DNA from: Areca catechu | Lineage: Eukaryota; Streptophyta; Magnoliopsida; Arecales; Arecaceae | Direction of reading: 5' to 3' | Assembly (NCBI GenBank): GCA_021397845.1 | Contig: CM038044.1 | Span: forward strand, 44,812,354 to 44,876,353 | Length of the DNA: 64,000 bases | In this document: one piece after another, positions 22,197-34,146 of the stretch | Layout of the letters: each line of letters begins with the position of its first letter | Position numbering within the stretch: the stretch's first letter is position 1 | Made by a program: the position numbers and the translations under genes | The notes under the pieces: model-generated | What the model was told of the DNA's origin: nothing | What the model saw: only the letters and a program-made list of their open reading frames with translations | The model's database searches: none

Positions 22197-24615
22197 TGAA
22201 AGGGATATGCCCTACAAGCCAATCTATGTTGTATCTCCCAAACCATTGTAATTGACAATTTTCTAATAAAGGCATTATTTTTATCATATGTTGTGTTTAT
22301 ATTATATGATGAACCCCATAGATTAGGGCTATGATTTTAGGGTTATGATGAGATAATACCAGTGAGACCTAAAATCTTAAAACCTTAATCTAAAATATTC
22401 CTAGTCAAAGGAACCCTGAGTAGGGGATCAAGGTTTTCCGGTAAGACTAGCACATCCCATGTATACTGGAGAGGGTGACTGCTCTCACAGTCACTTGTGT
22501 ATGACACTAATACTGGGATGTGGGTGCTCATTGGAGAATGAGTTCACTGATATGATCCAACTTGAGAACATCTAATGGAGTCTTAGCTACATGTCAATAG
22601 AAGGTTCTCATAGTGGGAGTAGTACAAGTAATCCTTTGACCTGAGACTGCCATAAGTACCTTATGTAAACCCATGCTTTGGTTCAATCCTAATCATGACA
22701 CTGAGTCATGCACAGGATTGATACTGGGAATGGTGAATTGGATATGAAGGTAATGAGTAGGTCAACAAGGAATCGATCACTCTTGGTAAGAGGAGATTGC
22801 ATCCAGCTAGTTAACAATCGGATGATGATTCAGGGAATCTTTGATCAAAGTAAAGATATTAGAGATGGTTTCTAATATCAAGATAATTGAATCATCAATA
22901 TAAGATTGAGCTAGAAATAAATATAATATTGGATTTGACATATATCCATATCCATAGTTATATTTTGGGTGCAGGCTGATCGAAAGATTTAATTGTACGG
23001 TAACTCTCTACTGAAGGGTAATTTTGGTATTTCACCAGAATTTCCATATCTTCCGGGTAGACATGACACGTTGCTAGACGTCAATCTTGTCTTGTGGGTT
23101 GATCAAATTCAAAGATAACTTATTAGGAAGAGTCCTAATTGATCAAATCGGGTAAGCCCGGTTTGACCTAAATCGATTAGAAAGAGTTCTAATCAAATTA
23201 GGTCAACTTGTATTCGAACCCACTGCTGGCTAGATGTGGAACCCAATGGGTCACACACTTAAGAGGATTGATCAAGAGTTTAATTTGTGATTAAATCATC
23301 TTTGCAGGAAACACTCTAGCAGGTGTTGCAAACCCTAGCTTCTATTCGAATCGGATTCGAATTAGGGTTCCGGATTGGTTCAATTTGGGTTCTAATTGGA
23401 TCTAATTAGACCCTAATTAAGGTTATAGGGATTATGGCTAACCCTATTGGCTAACCATGCACCTAGGCTAGCCCCCCACCCGCACCTTAGCATTTTCATG
23501 CCAAAATGCCAAGAGTCCATGCGCTAATGGACTCTTGGCGCGCCATTTGGAAGAGTCCATGGCGCATGGACTCTTGGCGCGCTCCATAAAAAACTATGAT
23601 GTTTTTATATGGGGTGGCCTCATTTCTTATGTTTAGCGCCTCACTTGTCCTCCCTTGGATTGGAATCCAAGGGTTGATGGGTTTTTAAGAAAGAAGAAAA
23701 TCGCTGTTTCTTCCCGGTCGCGCGAAATAACATCTCTTCGGAGATGAAAAGTCGCGACTCCTTTCCTTTTAAAACACCACGATTTTTCCTTTAAGAAAAG
23801 CAGTGGGATTTAATCTGGAAGGCCGTGAGAAGGGAGGATGGGGCGTGACAAAATGAGAAAGGGCATGAGAAGTCTTTCATGGAGAGATGTGTGGGCGCCT
23901 ATCTGAGATCTATTTAAAGGGTCGGGAAAATCAGAACTCGTGTAATGTTTTCTTATATTCCTTCTTCCTCTCCTAAAGACTCTTTCATTCTTTTCTTGCT
24001 CTTGCACTATTTCCTTTACATAGTACACCTCTGTCGAAACTCTGCTACTGAACAAGAATAAGAGTGAAAGTCTCCGACGGTAAAGGAAAGAAAGGAGTTC
24101 TGATTTATTCCTTCTTTCTTACATTAAGACATTATTGTCTTAATTTCTCCTCCAACTTAAGACAAGCCTGTATCCTCTTAGGACAAGGTCTTTTCTTCAA
24201 GACAAGGGTGTCTAAAGGGCCAAGGTCTTAGTGGAAGGAGGAGAAGAGATCAAGGAAAGGGAGGCTACCTCTTGTGTGGAAGAATTCAAGCCATAGTCCA
24301 AGCAATTGAGTTCTAGGAAGAAGAACTCAATAGGAGGAACCATTGAAAAGAAGATAGTGTTTTCTTGATCATTGCTCTGTGTGGATCACCATCGAAGGGC
24401 GGACACCTGGACGCCTGGTGAATTCAGTTAGCCCCTTCAACTTCAAGTTTGTTGGTATAAGCGATTACAGGTTGGTACCCTAATTCTAACAATGTAAGTT
24501 TGCATGTTTAATATATGTTTTAATCCTGAATAAGGAGATCTTGGCTAAGGGTTTATGGTGCAAATTTCATCATTTTTGAAATTATTTTTCACAATGGTGC
24601 ACCGGATTCCCAACA
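22197..24615 (+). repeat. T3 3' LTR (2,419 bp)
   Basis: It has the same ends as the 5' LTR. It differs by about 50 substitutions and by two indels (loss near 22666 and one base near 23308). GGCAT of the target follows at 24616. Confidence 0.95.
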
Positions 24616-24900
24616 GGCATTGGGTCCACTACTATTCATTATTTTGGATGGGCTAGCTTTGCAAGCAGAAAATTCTTTGACAGTCACATATTCCTCTGCA
24701 GAAAATTCTTCATCTTTCTTTTGAGAATTAGCCAAGTTGTTATTTAGTTCATTAATTATGTTCAGCTCTTGACTAATTTCATGATGCATATGCTGTGCAG
24801 AGACTAGTGTAGGTGCAAACAGATGATTCAAGGTTAAGGATTTATTGGACTCAATTAATACCTATTAGACTCGACTAAACTTTCCTATCGAAGAAAATTT
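24616..24900 (-). pseudogene. D1 integrase C-terminus (part 1)
   Basis: The minus-strand frame ends at the T3 insertion. HMHHEISQELNIINELNNN followed by ANSQKKDEEFSAEEYVTVK matches the pattern of the gypsy integrase C-terminal region, which in intact chromoviruses reads along the lines of 'HxEI...N..YK..AD..R..K.F..GD.VMV'. It joins to 14656 when T3 is removed. No integrase catalytic core is present upstream, so D1 could not integrate by itself. Confidence 0.6.
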
Positions 24901-24914
24901 TATTAGACTTTCTA

Positions 24915-26056
24915 GGATCTAACCTAACACACTATAGACTTTCTATGTTTGACCCTAGCATGGCATGCACATGAAAATTTATTATGTATGCCTACTAAAT
25001 GCCAAAGGGTATGCGAGAAGTAAGATGCAAACCTAACATGCACAATAAATGAATGCAACATGCAAACCTCTATATGATGCAGGTGAATGATTAAAGAAAT
25101 ATAAGAAAATTCAAGAAAAGATAGGAAATATGAGATAGATTCTGGGTTAGCCTGGTGGGGTAGAAAGGGTTCAAGGTTGATTGGATAGAATAAGATGTAA
25201 GAAGGGGTGTCAGGGATTAAATCTAGACTAATAAGATTGATCCTATGGGGTTGATGTCTATCTACTAGGTCTGCCTTATGAAAGAATGGGTCACTAATTT
25301 CAGGAAAAAGATCTTCAATTGGGAGCAAGGAAGTGTCTTCATCCAGAGGGTACTGGGTGAGATAAGCCAAGTCCTCAATAAACTCTTCCGGCTTAGGAAA
25401 TTCAGGACTAGGCTCTATAATTAGATCCTCTTCTAAAGTCTCCTCTAATTGCTCTTCCATTATAGCTTGGGTGTGATCTAGGTCATCTAACTTTGAGTCG
25501 ACTATTATATGGGTATGGTCAGGGTCAATTGATTCTAGGGTGGCTTTTACCTAGGTATCTATTGATTCAACTAACTCTAAGTCTTTTACAGGGAACTCCT
25601 CTTCTTCCTCCTCATACTGTTCCACTAAGCTTGGGTCAGCCCATATATCTCCTCTTCAAGGTCATTTGGGTGAACCAATGGGGTGGTAAGAGGGGGTTGA
25701 TTAAAGAAAAATGGACCAATACTAGGCTCACAGCTAGGGGTACTAATCCTATAGGGTTCAGGTTGACTGAGAGATAGTGGGTTACTACTGGGTTCCTGGG
25801 GCTCATAAGGCAAGGGTTCAACTCTATGGGTCTTGCCTAGGGTTCCTAACTGGTCTCCTATTTGGTCAGACCCATGAATTGTCTGATCAAACATATTGTT
25901 CATTTGGGTCATCTGGTTTATTTGGGCGGCCAATTGGTCATTCATTTAGGCTAACTGATTTTGGATCTGGGTGTTGGATTGGTTTATTTGGGCAATTAGT
26001 TGGGTAACCATCTGTTCATTCATGGCTTTTATGAAAGCCTCAAAATTGGGATCCAT
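24915..26056 (-). pseudogene. D1 gag-like acidic protein
   Basis: The minus-strand start at 26056 reads MDPNFEAFIKAMNEQMVTQL and is shared with D2 (MDPNYETF at 59114). A Gln/Asn-rich helical stretch (NDQLAAQINQMTQMNNMFDQ), a Pro-rich segment and an acidic segment (MEEQLEETLEEDLIIEPSPE, from 25460) follow. The end block is LFPEISDPFFHKADLVDRHQ...LIPDTPSYILFYP. At least two frame changes and one stop near 25946 break it. It probably derives from the N-terminal part of a chromovirus Gag followed by lineage-specific sequence. No zinc knuckle is left. Function is unknown. Confidence 0.5.
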
Positions 26057-27195
26057 GGTTGGGTTTGGTTGGGGTGTAGACTTTGATATTGGGTTCCTAG
26101 TCTAGTGGTCATATAATCAAGCAATCAGACAAAATGAGATGGTGCAGCGAAGCATGCAAAATTGGGTTAGCTTAATCTAGGGTTTCCTAGACCTAGAGCC
26201 AAAACTGGGTGAGTCAGCTCAACTTACACTTAAACCAGTAGCTAATCTTTCCACTGGCCAGGTAGAGGGTGGGAGTGTGGGAGGCCCCCCCTGCTTTCGT
26301 AGGGACCCAATGAAAAACCACAACACCACTTAGGTCATTTGACTCTGGACCCCCAGCCTTAGACACCAGCTTTCAGTAATTGCTAAAAGGTTAAATGCAC
26401 TAGTTGGCGCACACAGCTTGGACCAGACCTGTTGATTTCTCCTAGCCCACTAGGGCAAATTAGGTCTAATTGATTTTAATTAGGCTTGGGTTGAAATGCT
26501 GGATGGTTGTTTTGGGCCCAGGACAGGTTATGACCTCCTGCCCTGATGTTATATTGATTGCCCTTAAGATTAGATTAAAAGATGATGAACATTCAATGGT
26601 CCTGATGCAATCTAAAACAATCAGAAAATAAAATAATTTTTAATTAATTTATGAGATGTCAAGTTAAGTTTAAGTTTACTGGGGTTAACAAACAAAATTT
26701 CGCTTGGGATTGGGGGGTTTGGAAGTTGATTAGGTTAGGTTGAGTCAAAATGCAGAAATTGCAGAATTCAGGATATTAGGGTTTCAACCGATACAGAATT
26801 TGACACAGATTTTGATGCAAAAAAATCAAGAAAATTCTATAATAGAGGATGGACAGTGATGATTCTACCTACCAAATTTTATGTAGAAAAGAAATCAAAT
26901 GATGATGCAAATCTTAGGGGTTTTGGACTGCTACAGAGATTTTTAGGATTCTCTTAGGGTTCCTATGATGCTGACTTTTAGGACTTTAGCATTTCTATAA
27001 AAATAATTAAGAATTATGATAATTACTAAGACATAACAGAAGACATGCAATTCAAATTTCATAAAAAAATAAAATATTTAGGATGCCAAAATTAAATGAA
27101 ACCTAGACACCTAATGCAGTGGACAGAATGCTGAATTAGGGTTTATGAATGCAAAGCAAATAGAAAACTATCCTAAACCCACTCTGATACCAAAA
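26057..27195 (-). other. D1 leader and primer binding site
   Basis: This is about 1.1 kb between the gag-like start and the 5' LTR with no ORF of note, AT-rich toward the LTR. The minus strand at 27194-27182 reads TTTGGTATCAGAG, a slightly altered initiator-tRNA primer site just inside the LTR, which sets the orientation. Confidence 0.7.
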
Positions 27196-28754
27196 TGATG
27201 CGGGATGACTCTAAGATTGCTACACATGTAAAAAAAATAGTAAAATAATTTTTTTTGTAATTTTTATAATTTAGTTTGTAAGCTAAATTCCCAAATAAAA
27301 GTAAGAACTAGCAAGAAGAAGAGCAATGCATAGAATCATCGTATCGCAGGCAAACTCATGCAAAATAATAAATTACAGGACTCGAGAATTGAGAACCTCC
27401 CAGATTAGGATAGCTTATCTTCAACAAATCAGAAATTAAAAGAAGGAAAGGATGTTACCAATCAGTGATTTGAAGGACTTCCGATGAAGAGATCACATGG
27501 CACTCTGATGGAGTCTGGATGATGAAGTTCAGTTTCCTTGATTAGATGGCTGATTTGGATGGTTCCGGATGCAAGAAAATCCTCCTCTAGGAAGGTGAAA
27601 TACCTTGGGGATCCTGCAAAACATAAAGGGTCAATCAAAATAGCAAGAAAAAGAAAGGAAACTAGGTTTAGAAGGAATCAGGTTAGAATTTAGAAGCGGG
27701 GCGGCTTGAAGCTTGATGAAGATCTCCTTACTTGGTGGCCTAGGGCACTCCTTCTTGCACATGTGAAGGCTTGGATGGTAGTGATTTAGGGTGTAGAAGG
27801 ATGCTAGGGCAGCAAGGAAATACAAACACAAACCAAAGAACCAAAAAAATAAAGTAACACAAGCTCGCAATCTCAAAATAAATTCACTAGGGTTTTGATA
27901 TCATGAATAAAAGTTGATTACAAGAGGGGGAGGGGTGGGGTATTTATAAGGTCCACATGCCCTCACTAACCATGGTTACACTTGAGTTACAAGTTCTCTT
28001 TCAAATTGGAATACAAGTCCTTTCCTAGCTAGGTTAGAAAAACAAATCCCAATTAGGTTAGGAATTGACCTAGTCTTCTCCTTTTCCCTTCTTGCTTTGA
28101 CTATTCCACTCAAGGACACCTTTTGGACTTGGTCAACACTTCAAGGGTTCCTAGGGGGCGTGTTGGGCCTCTAGGAGCAGCAAGGGGCCAGCCCAAAGGG
28201 GCTTGGGTGCATAGGTTTGGGCCTCTAGAAGCTGGGATGGCCTGTTAGCCTAGTAGCAGGATATTCCCTGGAATCTTGCTTCTTAAGGGCTTGGGCTTGG
28301 CACCTGGGCTTGATTTATTTGGTCTTGGATGCAGGTGGACCTCTGGAATCATGGGTGCCCTATTTTGAGAATATGCTCTGGCATCTAGAAGGGAATCTAG
28401 GCATCTGGAGGGCATCTGGAAGGAATCAGGATTTCTGGAAGCATCTTGGATCCTAGGTTGTCACACAAAATCCAATGGGCTGATGTAGTAGCCTCTGACT
28501 CCTGGATGTGGCCTGGTGGAACTCCAAAATAGGGTGACCTCCTCTCTTGTACAAAAATTGGGCTCATACTGGACTCATAATTGATGTACAGGACTCAAAA
28601 TACTGACTAGATTGAGGGTTGAGACAAATCAACTAACCTCAACTTATTACAGGACTCAGTCTTAATTAATTACAAAACTTTTAAAACTTTGACACATGAC
28701 TAAGTAAACCATATGGGATCCAGCGATTTGTGTATGATCCCGGTGTCCCCACCA
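27196..28754 (-). repeat. D1 5' LTR (1,559 bp)
   Basis: It runs TGATGCGGG to TGTCCCCACCA on the plus strand, with a minus-strand TATA box (TATAAATA) at 27941-27948. It is followed by TTATC, the D1 target duplication. Confidence 0.88.
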
Positions 28755-28759
28755 TTATC

Positions 28760-30960
28760 AGATCCTCATTTTTCATTAAGTTCAACAGGATCACTATCTC
28801 AAACCAAGAAACCATAGTATCTATCTAGTTGATGCTGTACCCTACTCGATCTTCTTAAGGTTGCCTCCATAATAGGCTATGGATTTGATTGAGTTGGTTC
28901 AGTTAATTGTATCAGTTTTTCAACTTATTAAACTTCTTCAAGTTCAACCTTAGAGGCATTAGTTCTTTTTTGAGGAATTCTTTTTCCAAAAAGATTGTCG
29001 TATTACTAATAAACACTTTGTATTCATCAGTATGGTAGAAGAAATAATTCTTAATTTTTTTTGGGTATCCTATAAATGTACATCCATCAGACCTAGGCCT
29101 AAGCTTGTCTATTTTTAAATATTTAACACAAGCTAGACATCCATAGGCCCTAAGGTGTGACAATACTAGCTTATGCCCTGTCCATATTTCATATGGAGTT
29201 TTGTCTATAGACCTGCTAAGAACTCTATTTAAAATATAACAAGCTGACTCTAATGCATATCCCCAGAAGGAGATAAGCAGACTCGCAAATCCCATCATGG
29301 ATCCCTCCTTTCAGACACTCCATTATATTGAGGTGTTCTGAAATGAGTCCATTATGAGAAAATCCCATTCTCTTTCAAATATATCATAAATTCACTAGTA
29401 AGATATTCACCTCTTGATCAGATTGAATGATTTTAATATATTTACTAGTTTATTTATCTACTTCATTATGAAATCATCTGAACATCTCAAACGACTTTGA
29501 CTTATGTCTCATTAAGTAGATGACCCGTACCTCAATAAGTCATCAATAAACATGATGAAGTAGTGATATCTACCTATGGCTAAAGTGTTCATGGGTTCAC
29601 ATACATCAGTATGTATTAGACTCAGAATCTCAATAGATCTTTCACCCTTTTCTGTAAAAGGTGACATAGTCATCTTTCCAAAAAAACATGATTTGCAGGT
29701 TAGCAATAATTCAAAATCAATAACCTCGAGAATTCCCTCTTTAGATAACATGTTCATCATATTCTTGTTAATATGACCTAGCCTACAATGCCAAAGGTAG
29801 ACATCAAACATATTTTCAATCATAGGGCATTTATTGGATGCGTACATTATATTAACAAGCTATGATAAAATATAAATATCATTCTTTAGTTGTCCACGCA
29901 TTATAGTAACACCATTCAAAATGAAACCATAACAATCATCTTTTATTGATAAATGATAACCATTTTTGGCCAAAAGGTCTACATAGATCACATTCATCAA
30001 AAAACTAGAATAATAGTAATAATCACCTAAAACAATGATACTAGAATAAAAAACAAGCTTGAGTATTCCTAAAGCTAGAATTGGAACAGATCTTCCATCT
30101 TAATGTTCAAGAATTTCTCACCATTTTTAAGTATTCTACTGACCTAAAGTTCCTGCAATGAATTGCAAATATTAATAGGGTTTTTGGTATCAATATCTAG
30201 GTAGTAGTATCATAAATAAAAAATTAAAAGGTGTTATCATATAAGTACCTTGTCCATCAATGCCTTGCTATTTTTTTCTTTTTTCTTGGGCTGTTTGGGT
30301 CCAACAAGGCAATATAAAGAGCACAATTCCTCTTCAAGTGTCCCTGCTTCTTATAGTAGAAGCATTCAGCTTGAGTCTAGTTGGCTTTCAACTTCTTGGT
30401 CTAACTTGGTTTAGTCACCGAAGCACTTTGTACCTTTTTCTTATTTTTCTTCTTCCCTTTCTTAAAGGGATGACATCTTGTTGACCCTCCTACTACATTC
30501 ACCAACCCTTTATGGAGCTGATGATCTTTCTCATAGGTCTGTAGTAACTGTAATAGACCATGGTAGTTTATACAGGCCTTATCATTCTATAATGATCAAG
30601 AAAATCAATGTATAATTTTGATAAACAATTAAGGATCACATCCTTCCCCAACTATTCATGTAAGGCAAATCCAAGTTTGCCCAGGTGCTCAATTAGTTCG
30701 ATCATGTACAATATATGATCAGTGACCAAGGCTCCTTCCCTCATTCTTGTGTTGAAAATAGCATAAGACATTTTGTACCTTTCAACATCATTGGGAGTGC
30801 CGAATGATTTTTTCAACACTTGAAGTTTGTTCTCTGGCTGAGCATCCTCAAACTTGCACTTCAATTCGTCATTCATGGATGCCTATATAATATAATGGAC
30901 CATGGTTCAGTCACTGAGCCACTATTGATAAGTATCTCAGACCACTCCATGAGCATTCTG
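28760..30960 (-). pseudogene. T1 gag, protease and integrase remnants
   Basis: Reading leftward, a Gag capsid block at 30876-30652 reads LKKSFGTPNDVERYKMSYAI, RMREGALVTDHILYMIELIE. Lys-rich sequence with a decayed zinc knuckle lies near 30480-30300. The pre-integrase zinc region and integrase start lie at 29847-29512 (LWHCRLGHINKNMMNMLSKE, CKSCFFGKMTMSPF, LIHTDVCEPM). The integrase end and linker lie at 29298-28912 (ALESACYILNRVLSR, KTPYEIWTGH, GCTFIGYPKK). Frameshifts and stops are numerous. D1 separates this from RT at 12711. Order and motifs are Ty1/copia, similar to T3 but clearly older. Confidence 0.82.
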
Positions 30961-32781
30961 AGCAGGCTCCTCAGGTGCTAGCTCTGTCAGCATATATAGA
31001 ATTCATTTATGCTCCAGGACTATTTTTAGCTTTCAATTCCATCTATCAAAATTGAGACCCATTATTTTTTCATTGTCTGGTAATTATGGAGTGACAAAGT
31101 AATGGCCATATTAATCTGAAAGGAGAACAAGATCTAATTAGTATATGAATCATTTAATCCTAAAATTTGGACTTTAGTCTAAAGGTTTTCTCACTATTTT
31201 TGATCAAATTGATAGCCTCCATCGCCAATTTAAGGAATTATACCAATTCCTAGTGGGTACCAGAATCCAATAGACTGTACATGAGCCCAACTTTGGCTAG
31301 CTCACCCATGTACATCTAAAGGTAGGTTCTTAACCAATTATTTATCTAAAAAAAATTTTGATAATAATTTTGCCCCAAGAACTAATCAATAAGCCTTTGG
31401 ACTTCCACTGGAAGTCTTAGTTAGGTCCAATCATTAACATGACAGGATTGAGTGCTTCTAGCCAATGATGCCTAAGCTCGATTTTGGCCAGCTAACCTGA
31501 CCATCATTTAGAATGAAAGACTAAGCCATCATGATATGAATAATAATTCCAATAGCTAGATGAGCACCAATTCTTTGGACCTCCAATGATTATCTTAACT
31601 ATTGGACTCATTATCACTCTCTTAATGAGAGGCCATGACTCAATATCTCTATAATTTTGTCACTTAAGGGCCTAATAATTTTAAAAAATTTAATTGGAGA
31701 AAAGAAAAGAAGACATGGACTAATCAATAATCATCCCATTGATTTCATCAAGTGACAAGGGTCGAATCATATTAGTCTAAAGGTATCTAGATTAGTTAAA
31801 CTGATCTTCCTTACTGGCATGGGTTAATTCAAATCAATGAGCTATCTGATTAAATTTTGATTGATCATATTGGCTAAGTAAGTGAGATCAATGGAAGGCT
31901 TCCACCATTAACCTCTTTCCCTAGACACCAAATAAGTTGGCTAGGTAAAAGGCAGCCCCAATTAATGAACATGATCAAAATGCCATATTTACCTTAGATA
32001 CCAATTGGTTCATCAAATTTGATTAGACTAGCCTAAGGATTCAAGTCAGATCGCTGAGCCACAATCAGATCCATTTGTTATAATATGGACTTGATTAAAC
32101 TATCACTATAGATTTGATCTAGAAAAAAACTTGATCTAATCCTAATCAACTTTTAGTTAGATTAAATTCAATTCTCTATTAGATCCATATTATTTTAAAT
32201 TCCAACCCTTGATCTAATCTGATTATTTGAGCTGATTCAAGCTAACCCAAAGTCCATGATTTATGAAATATGATTAGATCTTTAATTCATAATTTTAAAT
32301 CTAATCTTAGATCTCTTAATTCCAATAATCAATCAAAATTATTTTTTTTAAATTTTAGATCTAAATAATTTATATGCACCATAGATACATTAAACACTTT
32401 TAGATCTCAACTATACAATATAGTCTTATGCTGAAATAATTTTATGTTTCATATTCTAAACATAAAAATAAACCCTAATACATTAATTTCAGATTAAGAA
32501 TATCAAATTAATAATGATTAAATTACTAGAAAATGGATCTAATTATTAAAATAATTTTAATGATTTTTTTACCTCACTTATTCATGAAATATAGCTACAA
32601 GCGGCATCCCTATATGCCATAGAAGATCCCATTGAACAAAAAGAGAGGGCCTTTAAATGCTACTTTTCTTCTATGACCAGATGGCCATGATAATCAACCC
32701 AATTTGAATCAATTACTTGGATTAAGATTACATCTAATATGTAATGTTCTACATCTACATATCATGTTATGAAAAGCTCTC
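30961..32781 (-). other. T1 long untranslated leader
   Basis: This is about 1.8 kb of AT-rich sequence between the 5' LTR and gag without a supported gene. It contains a perfect 17-bp palindrome GACTTCCACTGGAAGTC (31400-31416) and a diverged partner about 180 bp on. Its part near the LTR (about 32130-32345) is homologous, inverted, to 53788-54027. Confidence 0.6.
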
Positions 32782-32792
32782 ATTCTGATACC
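32782..32792 (-). other. T1 primer binding site (degenerate)
   Basis: The minus strand reads GGTATCAGAAT, close to the initiator-tRNA complement, two bases from the LTR end at 32795. Confidence 0.65.
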
Positions 32793-32794
32793 GC

Positions 32795-34146
32795 TGTTAG
32801 AAATCACCTAGAATTTCATGCATAGTTTGTTTTATAAATTTATAGTGAAAGTGATTCTATTTTAAAACTATTTTAAATAAAAAATATATATTTAGAAAAA
32901 TTTTAATAAATCCTAAGCAAGATCATAATATGATATGCAATATAGAAAATGAAATTAGTATGCATCGATCTACCTAATGCATGTTGTAGATCTAATATAT
33001 AAATAATATAAAATTAATTTCATACCTGATCATGGGTTAATGATCGTCGCTATTGATGGCAAGTGGTAAGGACTCTCTACATCACTTTGTAGCCATACAG
33101 GATGTCCAGCTTCTATGAATTATCCATACAAAGCTTCAATGTGATCAACCTTCTCAGATTGTTAGATCTGTGCGAAGGCCATCGGATGGCTAAAAATAAT
33201 TTTTTTCTTAGATTTTCTTGAGCCTTCCAAGAAATCCAAGAATATGATGAAGAGGTCTAAATCAAGGAGGAAGAAAACAAAAAACCCTTTTCTATTATTT
33301 TTCTCTTATTTTCTCTCTCCCTTCAACCCTTGCTCCCAAAAGAATCTCTCACGGCCATCTAGAATTCATGCCCCCTTTTTCTCTTATTTTCTTGATAATT
33401 TCACTTCAAATTTTACACAGTAATTGATCTCTTAATGTTGCATATATAACAAAAAGCTAAAGTATAATTTAATTGATTAGAGGAGGGATTAGATTAGGAT
33501 AAGATGATGCTGTTTGAATAGGACTAGGTACTCTATTCCCAATAGAACTCCTCCAATTAAATTCAAATAAATCTAAATTTAATTCAAACTAATGCTAATC
33601 TAAATGAGAATGAGGGAGGATGAGAAAAATTTATTTTTTTCATTAAGAATTCAAAAAATTCTAGGAATGCATGGGGAGTTTTTAAGAAAAAAATAAGTTG
33701 GATTAGGTTAGGGTTTGACCACATTTTGACCAAAATTAGTTAGGAACTAAAACTAATTTAGTTATAACTAATTTAACTAACTTGGACTCAATCCAATTAG
33801 ATCCTAATTAAGTTTAATTAAACTTTAATTAAATCTAAAATTAACTAAGCCTAAGTCTGAATCAAACTGTATTTAGAAATTCTTAGTGATTAGGTCATCA
33901 AATAACCTAATCGGGTGAAACCCAATTAACCTAATTCAATTAGACTTGACCTAAACCTTTTTGCTCAATAAAATTAATCTAATTAGCAATCAAATTATTA
34001 ATTAATCCTCTTATAATTAATTAATAATTAATTTATAATATTTGTATGGGATTAATTATTCATTATATTTATAATTTTATCATTAAACGATTCTTAATCG
34101 TTAATCAGCCATCATGATTAACCAAAAACTTCTTTGTGTTTGACCC
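32795..34146 (-). repeat. T1 5' LTR, inner part
   Basis: It starts TGTTAGAAATCACC beside the primer site and is very AT-rich. It is interrupted at 34147 by G, whose left target duplication is GACCC (34142-34146). The outer part resumes at 52900. No gene is present. Confidence 0.7.

Larger units (their letters stand above)
14657..24615 (+). mobile_element. T3: nearly full-length copia retrotransposon (9,959 bp)
   Basis: LTRs are at 14657-17080 and 22197-24615. An exact target duplication GGCAT is at 14652-14656 and 24616-24620. The uninterrupted site is preserved in D2 near 57770 (cataGGCATtggatcc), which proves the boundaries. By eye the LTRs differ at about 50 positions in 2.4 kb plus two small indels (about 2%), so this is among the youngest insertions here. 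The order is primer site, long leader with hairpins, gag, protease, integrase, RT, RNase H, polypurine tract. Gag and pol share one frame apart from one frameshift and six stops. Confidence 0.95.
12712..28754 (-). mobile_element. D1: deleted chromovirus-like gypsy element (split by T3)
   Basis: Both LTRs are present (12712-14276 and 27196-28754), with an exact 5-bp target duplication TTATC at 12707-12711 and 28755-28759. Removing T3 leaves about 2.9 kb of interior. It has a gag-like N-terminus, an acidic region and an integrase C-terminus with a chromodomain-like tail, and no protease, RT, RNase H or integrase core. It must therefore have moved with enzymes supplied by another element. D2 has the same organisation, so this is a family and not a single damaged copy. 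Confidence 0.85.
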
